19,691 nucleotides of DNA, taken from JAFARZ01 sp035651595 (GTDB taxonomy: Bacteria > Actinomycetota > Actinomycetes > Streptosporangiales > Streptosporangiaceae). Both the position numbers and the translations under genes were made by a program. The notes beneath the pieces are model-generated. The model was not told where the DNA came from. It did no database searches and worked only from the letters and a program-made list of their open reading frames with translations. Below, one piece after another: positions 1 to 6,090 of this stretch. The DNA lies in assembly GCA_035651595.1 (NCBI GenBank), contig DASRFJ010000252.1, positions 1-19,691 of the forward strand. Direction: 5' to 3'. Each line of letters starts with the position of its first letter. Position 1 is the stretch's first letter.

Positions 1-116
1 TCGAATGCGGCATCGCCCGGCTCAAGCGCAACCGCGCCGTCGCCACCCGCTACGACAAGCTCGCCGTCCGCTACGAAGCCACCGTCCACATCGCAGCCAT
101 CAACGAATGGCTATAA
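1..116 (+). CDS. IS5-type transposase, C-terminal end (partial)
   Basis: The reading frame is open from the left edge (first full codon at position 3) to TAA at 114-116 and gives the last 37 residues of a protein. It contains the stretch IARLKRNRAVATRYDKLAVR and ends in AAINEWL. The ATRYDKLA segment close to the C-terminus is typical of DDE transposases of the IS5 superfamily (IS427-like group), where it follows the catalytic Glu. The upstream part, including the DDE residues, lies outside the window, so it is unknown whether the element is intact. I see no clear terminal inverted repeat after the stop. The assignment rests on family recognition of this short tail only. Confidence 0.72.
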   Translation, partial: ECGIARLKRNRAVATRYDKLAVRYEATVHIAAINEWL

Positions 117-168
117 CCCCGCTTTTGAAACACGCCCTAGCCCGGGTGTCCGCCCCCGGCCGCCCGGC

Positions 169-211
169 GGGGTCGGCGGAGGCTTCGATGGGGTCGGCGG
201 AGGGCTTCGAT
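169..211. repeat. Two-copy tandem repeat, 21/22 bp
   Basis: A unit beginning GGGGTCGGCGGAGG and ending CTTCGAT occurs at 169-189 and again at 190-211, with a single extra G in the second copy. The second unit runs directly into the dispersed repeat that starts at 202. No coding role is seen. Confidence 0.8.
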
Positions 212-329
212 GGGCGGGGACGGCCCCGGTAACGTGGTGTTTTTGCCCTTCGTGGTAACGCGGCCCTCGCGTGCGGGGGTTGATCCGCCACGAAGGGTAA
301 ATCGTCCACGTTGCTGACGGGCCTGCCGG
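202..329 (+). repeat. Dispersed structured repeat, copy 1 (128 bp)
   Basis: This segment matches 6684-6812 in the same orientation, with about 8 substitutions and one 1-base indel by hand alignment (about 93% identity). It contains an inverted repeat, CCCTTCGTGG at 246-255 and CCACGAAGGG at 288-297. Inside it is a shorter pairing, CCCTCG (264-269) with CGGGGG (274-279), so the RNA could fold as an extended hairpin. A TGTTTTT run lies just before it (238-244). It is not coding: most differences between the copies change the residue in the one frame that is open in both. It could be a dispersed repeat family, a MITE-like element or a structured RNA; I cannot tell which. Confidence 0.85.
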
Positions 330-373
330 TGTGCTCGTGTCCCGGCAGACGCACAGTGCACTCCAGGCACAGA

Positions 374-407
374 CTGCGCACCGCCAGCCGCTGCGCACCG
401 CCAGCCG
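374..407. repeat. Perfect 17-bp tandem duplication
   Basis: CTGCGCACCGCCAGCCG occurs at 374-390 and again at 391-407 without mismatch. It lies in the non-coding stretch between the dispersed repeat and the aldehyde dehydrogenase gene. Nothing else recognisable was seen in 330-453. Confidence 0.85.
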
Positions 408-453
408 CGCGGCAATCGCGGTCGGGCGGCCCCAGGTGAGCTGCCGCGAAAGA

Positions 454-515
454 CGCCGCGGGCCGCGCCACGCCGCGGCGCGGCCCGCGGCGCGGCGCGG
501 CCCGCGGCGCGGCGC
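454..515 (-). terminator. GC hairpin downstream of aldehyde dehydrogenase, inside a 17-bp tandem repeat
   Basis: CGCCGCGGGCCGCGCC at 454-469 is perfectly complementary to 477-492, giving a 16-bp stem with a 7-nt loop. The hairpin sits about 40 bp after the stop of the leftward aldehyde dehydrogenase gene, where a terminator is expected. There is no T run, which is common for actinobacterial terminators. The right arm also belongs to a 17-bp tandem repeat (475-491, 492-508, partial to 515), so a second register of the hairpin is possible. Confidence 0.55.
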
Positions 516-532
516 GCGCGGGGCGCGGAAGG

Positions 533-2029
533 CTAGTTCGCCAGGGTGGCGTAGCCGGCGGGGCGACCTTCCAGGATCACGCTCTTGGTTTCGAGGAAGG
601 GGAACAGCCCTTCGCGTACGCCTTCGCGGCCGATCCCGGACTGCTTGAACCCGCCGAACGCCATGCCGAAGTCACTGCGGAACGCGTTGTGGCCGACCGT
701 CCCCGAACGCAACTGCCGGGCAACGTCGCGGGCCCGCTCGACGTCGTTGGTGAACACCGACGCGTTGAGGCCGTACATCGTGTCGTTCGCGATGGCGATC
801 GCCTCCCGCTCGTCCGCCGCCGGGATCACGCTCAGCACCGGGCCGAAGATCTCTTCCTGGCCGATGACCGAGGAGTTGTCGACGTTGCCGAAGACGGTTG
901 GCTCGACGAACCAGCCCCGGTCCAGGTGTTCCGGGCGGCCGCCGCCAGCGGCCAGCGTCGCGCCCTGCGCCACGCCCTTGGCGATATAGCCCTCGACGCG
1001 GTCCCGCTGACGGCTCGCTGCCAGCGGACCCATCTGCGTCTGCTCGTCGAACGGGTCGCCTACCCGAACCTTTGCGAAGATGTCGGCCACGGCCGCGAGC
1101 AGGTCATCGTGGCGATCCCGGGTCACCACGATCCTGGTCAGCGCGGAACAGACCTGACCGGACAGGAAGCATGCCATCCCGGCCAGGGTGCCGGCCGCGG
1201 TAGCGAGGTCCATGTCGTCGAGGATCACCGCGGCGGACTTGCCACCCAGCTCGAGGGTGCAGCGGGCGACGCGTTCCCCGCACAGCGACGCGATCCGCCG
1301 CCCGGCCGCGGTCGACCCGGTAAAGGTGATCTTGTCGACGCGCGGGTCGCGGACCAGCAGCTCGGAGACCTCACGGTCGGCCGTCACGACGTTCAGCACA
1401 CCGGGAGGCAACCCGGCCGCCTGGGCCGTTTCCGCCATGACATAGGCCTCGCCGGGCGCCTGCGGTGCGGCCTTGAGGACCACAGTGCAGCCGGCCAGCA
1501 GCGCCGGGGCAACCTTGTGCGTGATCTGGTCCATCGCGGCGTTCCACGGAACGATCGCCCCCACAACCCCGGCCGGCTCACGGACAATGAGCCCGAACTC
1601 GCCCATGGTGGGCGTCACCTGCTCCTCGAAGGGGAACGTGCCGGCCAGTTCGGCGTAGTCCTCGAAGGCTTTGGCTTCGCGAGCACCGGAGGTCTGGGCG
1701 ACCGCATGCAGCACACCAGCCTCGCGGGGCCAGATCTGACCGAGATCCTCGGCCCGCTCGCGCAGCCCGGCGGCGATGGCTCGCAGGTACTCAGCCCGCT
1801 CGGAGTGGGTCAGCCGCGGCCACGGACCTTCGTCGAATGCCTGTCGCGCCGCCCCCACGGCCCGGGACATGTCGGCCGCCTTCGCCTCGGCGACGCTGAG
1901 GAACCGCTCCTCGTTCGCCGGGTCGATCACCGTGAGGACCGCGTCGGACGACGGCCTGACCCAGTCGCCCCCGATAAAGAAGCGATCTGCGTGACGCAGC
2001 GGAATAGTGGTGTCATTAGATTGGCGCAT
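533..2029 (-). CDS. NAD(P)-dependent aldehyde dehydrogenase
   Basis: This 498-aa protein has the usual length of the ALDH superfamily and should oxidise an aldehyde to the carboxylic acid in the cytoplasm. Visible motifs are the substrate-site Asn in PWN (Asn163), the general base Glu260 in LELGGKS, the catalytic Cys294 in SGQVCSA and the cofactor loop EEIFGPV (392-398). The nucleotide-binding segment reads LKAAPQAP, without the Pro that commonly follows the Lys. The start is ATG at 2029, preceded by GGAAAGGG; it lies one base after the stop of the FMN reductase gene (TAG C ATG), so the two are surely co-transcribed and probably translationally coupled. A start further upstream would overlap that gene. 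The natural substrate is unknown. The gene pairing suggests it handles an aldehyde made by the neighbouring oxidative enzymes. Confidence 0.93.
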   Translation of the reverse strand: MRQSNDTTIPLRHADRFFIGGDWVRPSSDAVLTVIDPANEERFLSVAEAKAADMSRAVGAARQAFDEGPWPRLTHSERAEYLRAIAAGLRERAEDLGQIWPREAGVLHAVAQTSGAREAKAFEDYAELAGTFPFEEQVTPTMGEFGLIVREPAGVVGAIVPWNAAMDQITHKVAPALLAGCTVVLKAAPQAPGEAYVMAETAQAAGLPPGVLNVVTADREVSELLVRDPRVDKITFTGSTAAGRRIASLCGERVARCTLELGGKSAAVILDDMDLATAAGTLAGMACFLSGQVCSALTRIVVTRDRHDDLLAAVADIFAKVRVGDPFDEQTQMGPLAASRQRDRVEGYIAKGVAQGATLAAGGGRPEHLDRGWFVEPTVFGNVDNSSVIGQEEIFGPVLSVIPAADEREAIAIANDTMYGLNASVFTNDVERARDVARQLRSGTVGHNAFRSDFGMAFGGFKQSGIGREGVREGLFPFLETKSVILEGRPAGYATLAN

Positions 2030-2030
2030 G

Positions 2031-2627
2031 CTAAGCCCTTTCCGGTTGACTTGTTCCCGACGTCGGCTTCGCGCGGAGCGGGGCCAGGGCATCCGACCAG
2101 GCGACCACCTGATCGAGCAAACGGTCGAGGATCTCGTCGTTATGAGAAGCGGGCCGGAATACCCGCATATCCTCGAAATCGGTGAAGAGGGACAGCGTCA
2201 CCTGATCACGGACGTCGGCGATGTGCAGCTCCGCCATCACAGACCGGAGGTGCTCAACTGCCCGGACGCCTCCGTGCAGCCCGTAACCGACAAAGCCGGC
2301 TGCCTTGTTGTGCCACTCGACGAAAAGGAAGTCGATGGCGTTCTTGAGGGCGCCGCTGACCGAATGGTTGTACTCGGGCAGGACGAAGATATAGCCGTCG
2401 AACGAGGCAACCGTTTCCGACCAGCGCCTGGTGTGCGGCATGGAGTAGTTGGATTCCAGGGCGGCAGGCACGGGTTCGTCCAGGAACGGCAGCTCCTGCT
2501 TGGCCAGATCCACCACCTCGAACGTGGCGTCTTCCCGAAGGGCGGCTCGGTCATAGACCCACTGGGCCACGGCTTCACCGTTACGACCGGGCCGGGTGCT
2601 CCCAATGAGGATCGCGATACGGGTCAA
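2031..2627 (-). CDS. NADPH-dependent FMN reductase (copy A)
   Basis: A 198-aa flavodoxin-fold protein of the FMN_red family that reduces flavin, quinones or similar acceptors with NAD(P)H. The phosphate-binding loop GSTRPGRNGEAV is at residues 9-20, and the flavin-contact motif PEYNHS is followed by GALKNAIDFL. The start is TTG at 2627, with GGAGG upstream in AGGGAGGACGAAG. The paralogue at 4474-5043 has the same start codon and nearly the same ribosome-binding site. By hand alignment the two proteins differ at about 32 of 185 positions. It is the first gene of the leftward operon and directly precedes the aldehyde dehydrogenase. It may supply reduced flavin to an oxygenase step; that partner is inferred. 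Confidence 0.9.
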   Translation of the reverse strand: MTRIAILIGSTRPGRNGEAVAQWVYDRAALREDATFEVVDLAKQELPFLDEPVPAALESNYSMPHTRRWSETVASFDGYIFVLPEYNHSVSGALKNAIDFLFVEWHNKAAGFVGYGLHGGVRAVEHLRSVMAELHIADVRDQVTLSLFTDFEDMRVFRPASHNDEILDRLLDQVVAWSDALAPLRAKPTSGTSQPERA

Positions 2628-2902
2628 CTTCGTCCTCCCTGCGTTATTGGTGATTTATCCCGGATGCGGACTCGCTGGTCCTGGGCAGCTTTTTAGCCTA
2701 ACATCACTGTGCCCGGCCTTCGGCAATTCTTGATAATTCTTAACGTAATTAATGAGAACTTAGAATTTACCTGCTTGTTATCTGGCGGGATCCCGGGAGA
2801 GCATGAGAACTATCTCCGCGAATCCGCGAAGAAGTGTCTTCGCCGATGGCTTGCCACTGACCTTGCCGGGTACGGGTACTTGAAGTTGGAAGGAGGCCAG
2901 CC
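2628..2902. promoter_or_regulatory. Divergent promoter region of the two catabolic operons
   Basis: This 275-bp gap separates two divergent operons. It contains an AT-rich core (about 2720-2770) unusual for the window. AATTCT occurs at 2725-2730 and 2735-2740, and its complement AGAATT at 2762-2767, forming an imperfect dyad that could be a regulator site. A strong ribosome-binding site, GGAAGGAGG at 2888-2896, precedes the rightward ATG at 2903. I could not assign -35/-10 boxes with confidence. It contains none of the TGCTTCG-type palindromes seen before the MarR gene. Confidence 0.55.
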
Positions 2903-3556
2903 ATGACGCCAGATATGAGGGCAGCAGACAAGACCCTTGACGAGCGCTGGGGTACCTTCGACATCTTCAGGACCGAGTCGGCCGCGGCGGCCGAGGCCGT
3001 TGCGGAGGCTGCCGCGCGCAAGCTCAGGTCGGTGTCCGGGGACCTTCCCGGTCTGCTCGCCGCGCGGGTTCACGTGGACCTCGGCGGGACCGTTGTGGTG
3101 TGCCGGGGCCAGTGGGACAGCCCGGAGAGCGCGGATGATCCCCCGGTCCTGCCGCTACGGGAGATCGCGGAGATGCCCGGGGTGCGCACCACGACACCAC
3201 TGGGCGGCATCCCGGCCGAGGGCCTTCAGGGTCCGGACGCGGGCCGGCCGCCGGGGATCGCCGTGGTCGCCATCCGGCACCTGGCCGACCAGGCATCCGC
3301 TGACGCGGCGCTGAAACTCCTGAGCGCTACTGGGGAGTGGAAGCGGAGCTTCCCAGGGTTCGTCTCGGCCGTTCCGTACGTCAGCACCGACGGAACACTG
3401 TTCGTGAACTATCCGACGTGGGTTGACGAGGCCGCCTACCGGGCCTGGATGGCAGATCCGAGAATCGCCCCGGCGAAAGCCGAGGTGGCCCAGCTGGACG
3501 CCTCGTCTCCCGAATTCCTGACCTGCCGGGTGACCGCGGACATCGGTGGGCTTTGA
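2903..3556 (+). CDS. Tandem ABM-domain protein (putative monooxygenase), paralogue 1
   Basis: The 217-aa protein appears to contain two domains of the antibiotic biosynthesis monooxygenase (ABM) superfamily, dimeric alpha+beta barrels that include cofactor-free quinol oxygenases. The second domain (about 118-208) is clear: PGFVSAVPYVSTDGTLFVNY followed by WVDEAAYRAWMADP fits the family pattern of a PGF turn, a DGT hairpin, a VNY/W strand and an AY helix. The first (about 18-73) is shorter but keeps PGLLAARVHVDLGGT and QWDS. GGAAGGAGG six bases upstream supports ATG at 2903. It is the first gene of the rightward operon, 14 bp from the ferredoxin gene. A non-enzymatic or accessory barrel role is possible; the substrate is unknown. 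Confidence 0.75.
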   Translation: MTPDMRAADKTLDERWGTFDIFRTESAAAAEAVAEAAARKLRSVSGDLPGLLAARVHVDLGGTVVVCRGQWDSPESADDPPVLPLREIAEMPGVRTTTPLGGIPAEGLQGPDAGRPPGIAVVAIRHLADQASADAALKLLSATGEWKRSFPGFVSAVPYVSTDGTLFVNYPTWVDEAAYRAWMADPRIAPAKAEVAQLDASSPEFLTCRVTADIGGL

Positions 3557-3570
3557 GGTGGTGAATAGCG

Positions 3571-3765
3571 ATGAAAGTGATCGTCGACAAGGACAAATGC
3601 ATCGGAGCCGGGCAATGCGTGATGACGGCGCCCGACGTGTTCGATCAGGACGATGACGCCGGCACCGTTGTCCTGCTTACCGAACGGCCGCCCGCGACCG
3701 TCCAGGACAACGTCCGGCGGGCAGTGAACTTCTGCCCGGCACGAGTTATCGAAGTCGATGAATAG
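3571..3765 (+). CDS. [3Fe-4S] ferredoxin of the P450-partner type
   Basis: This 64-aa single-cluster ferredoxin has Cys10, Cys16 and Cys54-Pro55. The position that would hold the second cysteine of a 4Fe-4S motif is Ala13 (CIGAGQC), which is the pattern of [3Fe-4S] ferredoxins. Such small acidic ferredoxins usually pass electrons to cytochromes P450. No P450 or ferredoxin reductase gene is visible in the window, so its partner is either elsewhere or one of the proteins encoded here. It begins 14 bp after the first ABM gene, and its last 8 bases overlap the start of the second ABM gene (ATG at 3758 within GATGAATAG). The overlaps place all four genes in one operon. Confidence 0.93.
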   Translation: MKVIVDKDKCIGAGQCVMTAPDVFDQDDDAGTVVLLTERPPATVQDNVRRAVNFCPARVIEVDE

Positions 3766-4477
3766 CGGCTCGACGGCCGTCGACACGTTCGAGATTCTCC
3801 GGTTCGCCGAGCGAGATGCGGCCGAGCAGACGGCGGACCGGCTGAGGACCATGCTCGATCCTCGGCTGGGCTTCACCTGGTCGGACCTATTCGTCGATGG
3901 TGAAGCCGACGGCGCGGCCGGTGCCGCGCAGGCCGCTCTGGTGCACTGCGCCGAGTGGCCTGCCCGGCCGCCGGCCGCGGAGCAGCGGGAACAGCGGGAA
4001 CTGCCCGAACTGGCGCGGCGGCTGGCCGCGGATGCCGGTGCCCAGCCGGCGAGGACCCTCGGCGGGACGCTCGCGGTGAGCATCGACGGCCCGGCCGCCG
4101 CGGCGGCTCCTGGCGTCGCGGTACTCGCCATCCGCCATGTGAGCGGCATCGATGCCGCCCGTGAACTCGGGACGTTGCTGCTGCGCAGCGGAGAATGGAA
4201 ACGCGAGGTATCCGGATTTATCGGTGCGTCGGCGTATATCTCCGCTGACGGCCGTGAATTCATCAACTATGTGCGATGGGTGGACGAAGCGGCATACCAG
4301 CGTTATATGACGGATCCGCGGAATGCGGCGGGACAGCCCGGGATCGCCAGCACCGAATCCGCCGAGCCCGAATTCGTCAAGGGCCAGAGCGTGCGCCATA
4401 CCGGCGCGCGATTAGGTTCAGCAGTTCTCATGCGGGTAGTGGCGCGAGGGAGTCCATCGAATGGAGGACGAAGTTGA
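3758..4477 (+). CDS. Tandem ABM-domain protein (putative monooxygenase), paralogue 2
   Basis: This 239-aa protein is a divergent paralogue of the one at 2903-3556. The C-terminal ABM domain (about 118-208) aligns well: GEWKREVSGFIGASAYISAD, then FINY and WVDEAAYQRYMTDPR. The N-terminal half (about 10-68) has the length and strand spacing of an ABM domain but is strongly degenerate. The Ala-rich linker (around 85-118) is longer than in the paralogue, and a 30-residue basic tail follows. The gene overlaps the ferredoxin gene by 8 bp and ends in TGA at 4475-4477, inside the TTG start of the FMN reductase gene (TTGA). Coupled translation and equal dosage of partners are likely. The enzymatic role is inferred. 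Confidence 0.72.
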   Translation: MNSGSTAVDTFEILRFAERDAAEQTADRLRTMLDPRLGFTWSDLFVDGEADGAAGAAQAALVHCAEWPARPPAAEQREQRELPELARRLAADAGAQPARTLGGTLAVSIDGPAAAAAPGVAVLAIRHVSGIDAARELGTLLLRSGEWKREVSGFIGASAYISADGREFINYVRWVDEAAYQRYMTDPRNAAGQPGIASTESAEPEFVKGQSVRHTGARLGSAVLMRVVARGSPSNGGRS

Positions 4478-5043
4478 CCCGCATCGCAATCCTCGTCGGT
4501 AGCACCCGTCCCGGCCGCAACGGCGAGGCGGTGGCTCGCTGGGTGTACGACCGGGCCGTCCAGCGCGAAGACGCCACGTTCGAGGTGGTGGATATCGCCA
4601 AGCAGGACCTGCCGTTCCTTGACGAGCCCGCCCCCGCCGCGCTGGATTCCGACTATCGCAGGGAGCACACCAGGCGCTGGTCGGAGACGATCGCCTCGTT
4701 CGACGGTTACGTTTTCGTCACGCCGGAGTACAACCACTCGCTCTGCGGAGCGCTGAAGAACGCCATCGACTTCCTGTACGTCGAGTGGCACAACAAGGCC
4801 GCGGGCTTCGTCGGCTACGGGCTGAACGGCGGGGTGCGCGCGGTGGAACACCTCCGGCTCGTGATGGCGGAGCTGCACATCGCCGACGTCCGGGACCAGG
4901 TGGCGCTGTCCCTGTTCACGGACTTCGAGGACATGAAGGTCTTCCAGCCCGCCGCGCACCACGAGCCGATGCTCGACCGCATGCTCAACGACGTAGTGGC
5001 CTGGTCAAACGCCCTTGCGCCGCTACGGAAGGATCAGGCCTAA
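4474..5043 (+). CDS. NADPH-dependent FMN reductase (copy B)
   Basis: This 189-aa FMN_red-family protein is a close paralogue of the one at 2031-2627, with GSTRPGRNGEAV near the N-terminus and PEYNHSLCGALKNAIDFL in the middle. TTG at 4474 is chosen because GGAGGACGAAG precedes it and copy A starts at the same residue with the same codon. An upstream in-frame extension to 4276 would overlap the ABM gene almost entirely and lacks family similarity. It is the last gene of the rightward operon. Its TAA (5041-5043) overlaps the stop of the convergent esterase gene. It lacks the short C-terminal extension of copy A. Confidence 0.92.
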   Translation: MTRIAILVGSTRPGRNGEAVARWVYDRAVQREDATFEVVDIAKQDLPFLDEPAPAALDSDYRREHTRRWSETIASFDGYVFVTPEYNHSLCGALKNAIDFLYVEWHNKAAGFVGYGLNGGVRAVEHLRLVMAELHIADVRDQVALSLFTDFEDMKVFQPAAHHEPMLDRMLNDVVAWSNALAPLRKDQA

Positions 5044-5951
5044 CGACCAGCGGTGCTTGTTCCGCCGTCGAAGTTCCGCCTGGCGAACCGGACGACCTCG
5101 TCGATGGCCTCGTCCGCCTCATCCAGCATCCCGAAGCTGAGCTGGAAGACATGCGTGCCCTCGGCGGTCGCCTGGAGCGTCACCTCGACGTCGTCGCGAG
5201 CGGCGTTCGCGGCGAGCCGGACGGCGTCGTCCAGGAGCACCTCGTGGGAGCCAACCTGGATCAGCAGCGGCGGGAGACCGGTCAGCGTGGCGAAGACCGG
5301 GCTTGCCAGCGGGCCGGAACGGTCCGCGGTGGGCACGTACCGGTCGGCATACCAGCCCATGATGTCGTGGGAGAACAACGGGTCAGCCCCGTCCTTGGTG
5401 CGCATGCTGGCGCCCGAGAGCGAGATGTCCGCCCACGGGGAGAAGACCGCGACGGCGGCTGGCTGCGGCAAACCCCGGTCGCGGGCGCCGAGCAATGTCG
5501 CGATCGCCAGTCCGCCGCCGGCCGAATCGCCCGCGAGCAGAACCTGGGACGGAGCGGCACCGGATTCGAGCAGCCCGGCATAAGCGGCAAGGCCGTCCTC
5601 CACCGCGGCGGGGTACGGGTGCTCAGGGGCGAGCCGGTAGTCCACGGACATGGCACGGCCGCCGGTGCGCCGGGCCAGTTCGGCCGCCAGGTGCGCGCCG
5701 GTCCTGGCGGATCCGGCGACATAGCCGCCGCCGTGAAAGTACAGGACGGTGGGGTCGGTCGCGTTGCCGGCGACGGTCAGCTCGATCGCGCTGACGCCGC
5801 CGAGGGAGATATCGGTCGCGGTCACGTCCGCCGGGTACGGCTGGATCGCCCACGCGTCGAACGACTTGCGGTGCTCCGCCGTGGTCTGGCTCAGGTCGAT
5901 CGGCTCGGCGCGAAGCGCCGCGTCGATAGCAGCTAGCTGCTGCTTGCTCAT
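5040..5951 (-). CDS. HSL-family alpha/beta hydrolase (esterase)
   Basis: This 303-aa alpha/beta hydrolase of the hormone-sensitive-lipase family should hydrolyse carboxylic esters. The oxyanion-hole motif HGGG is at 73-76, the nucleophile Ser143 sits in GDSAGG and the catalytic His267 in GTHVFQ. The acid lies in the HEVLLDD segment: Glu237 or Asp241. The usual DPL signature is replaced there. ATG at 5951 is preceded by GAGGAG. A longer frame to 6029 would run through the palindromic operators and is rejected. It is divergent from the MarR gene, with three palindromes in between, so it is very probably the main MarR target. It is convergent with FMN reductase copy B, and the two stop codons share CTAA at 5040-5043. 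Confidence 0.92.
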   Translation of the reverse strand: MSKQQLAAIDAALRAEPIDLSQTTAEHRKSFDAWAIQPYPADVTATDISLGGVSAIELTVAGNATDPTVLYFHGGGYVAGSARTGAHLAAELARRTGGRAMSVDYRLAPEHPYPAAVEDGLAAYAGLLESGAAPSQVLLAGDSAGGGLAIATLLGARDRGLPQPAAVAVFSPWADISLSGASMRTKDGADPLFSHDIMGWYADRYVPTADRSGPLASPVFATLTGLPPLLIQVGSHEVLLDDAVRLAANAARDDVEVTLQATAEGTHVFQLSFGMLDEADEAIDEVVRFARRNFDGGTSTAGR

Positions 5952-5974
5952 ATCTCGTCTCCTCAACGGATCGG

Positions 5975-5992
5975 TGCTTCGAAGTCGAAGCA
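5975..5992. promoter_or_regulatory. MarR-type operator 1
   Basis: TGCTTCGAAGTCGAAGCA is a perfect inverted repeat with 7-bp arms and a 4-bp centre (AAGT). It lies between the inferred promoter and the start of the esterase gene, a position that would block transcription. Confidence 0.78.
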
Positions 5993-6001
5993 TATGAGAC
6001 C

Positions 6002-6029
6002 ACTGTAATCTGCTGCGACTTCGAAGCAA
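6002..6029 (-). promoter_or_regulatory. Inferred promoter of the esterase gene
   Basis: On the minus strand TTGCTT (6029-6024) and TACAGT (6007-6002) are separated by 16 bp, a reasonable -35/-10 pair. Operator 2 overlaps the -35 box and the spacer, and operator 1 lies just past the expected start of transcription. This is an inference from sequence; no start site is known. Confidence 0.5.
6011..6028. promoter_or_regulatory. MarR-type operator 2
   Basis: TGCTGCGACTTCGAAGCA matches the operator 1 consensus with one arm mismatch, and its centre ACTT is the complement of AAGT. Its centre lies 36 bp from that of operator 1. Confidence 0.75.
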
Positions 6030-6058
6030 AGCTCATGAGCCGGTGACGCTTGTCACAC

Positions 6059-6076
6059 TGCTTAGAATTCGAAACA
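6059..6076. promoter_or_regulatory. MarR-type operator 3, at the marR promoter
   Basis: TGCTTAGAATTCGAAACA keeps 5 of 7 arm pairs around an AATT centre. It ends two bases before a possible -10 box (TAGGAT, 6079-6084), which is 6 bp before the MarR ATG, so binding here would autoregulate the repressor. Its centre is 48 bp from that of operator 2. Confidence 0.68.
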
Positions 6077-6090
6077 TGTAGGATGGTGAG

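Noticed and set aside
111..471. Leftward ORFs over repeat copy 1 whose translation resembles that of copy 2
   Set aside because: The resemblance follows from 93% DNA identity. Most differences are amino-acid changing in the shared frame, so there is no sign of protein selection.
169..508. CRISPR-like repeats
   Set aside because: The repeats are contiguous tandem copies without spacers, and no cas genes are present.
689..2185. 498-aa rightward ORF
   Set aside because: It lies antisense to the aldehyde dehydrogenase gene and is rich in Arg/Gly/Asp/His. It is a typical shadow of GC-rich third positions.
2709..2906. 65-aa rightward ORF ending on the first ABM start
   Set aside because: It runs through the AT-rich promoter core, lacks a ribosome-binding site and resembles no family I know. 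The overlap of its TGA with ATG at 2903 looks fortuitous.
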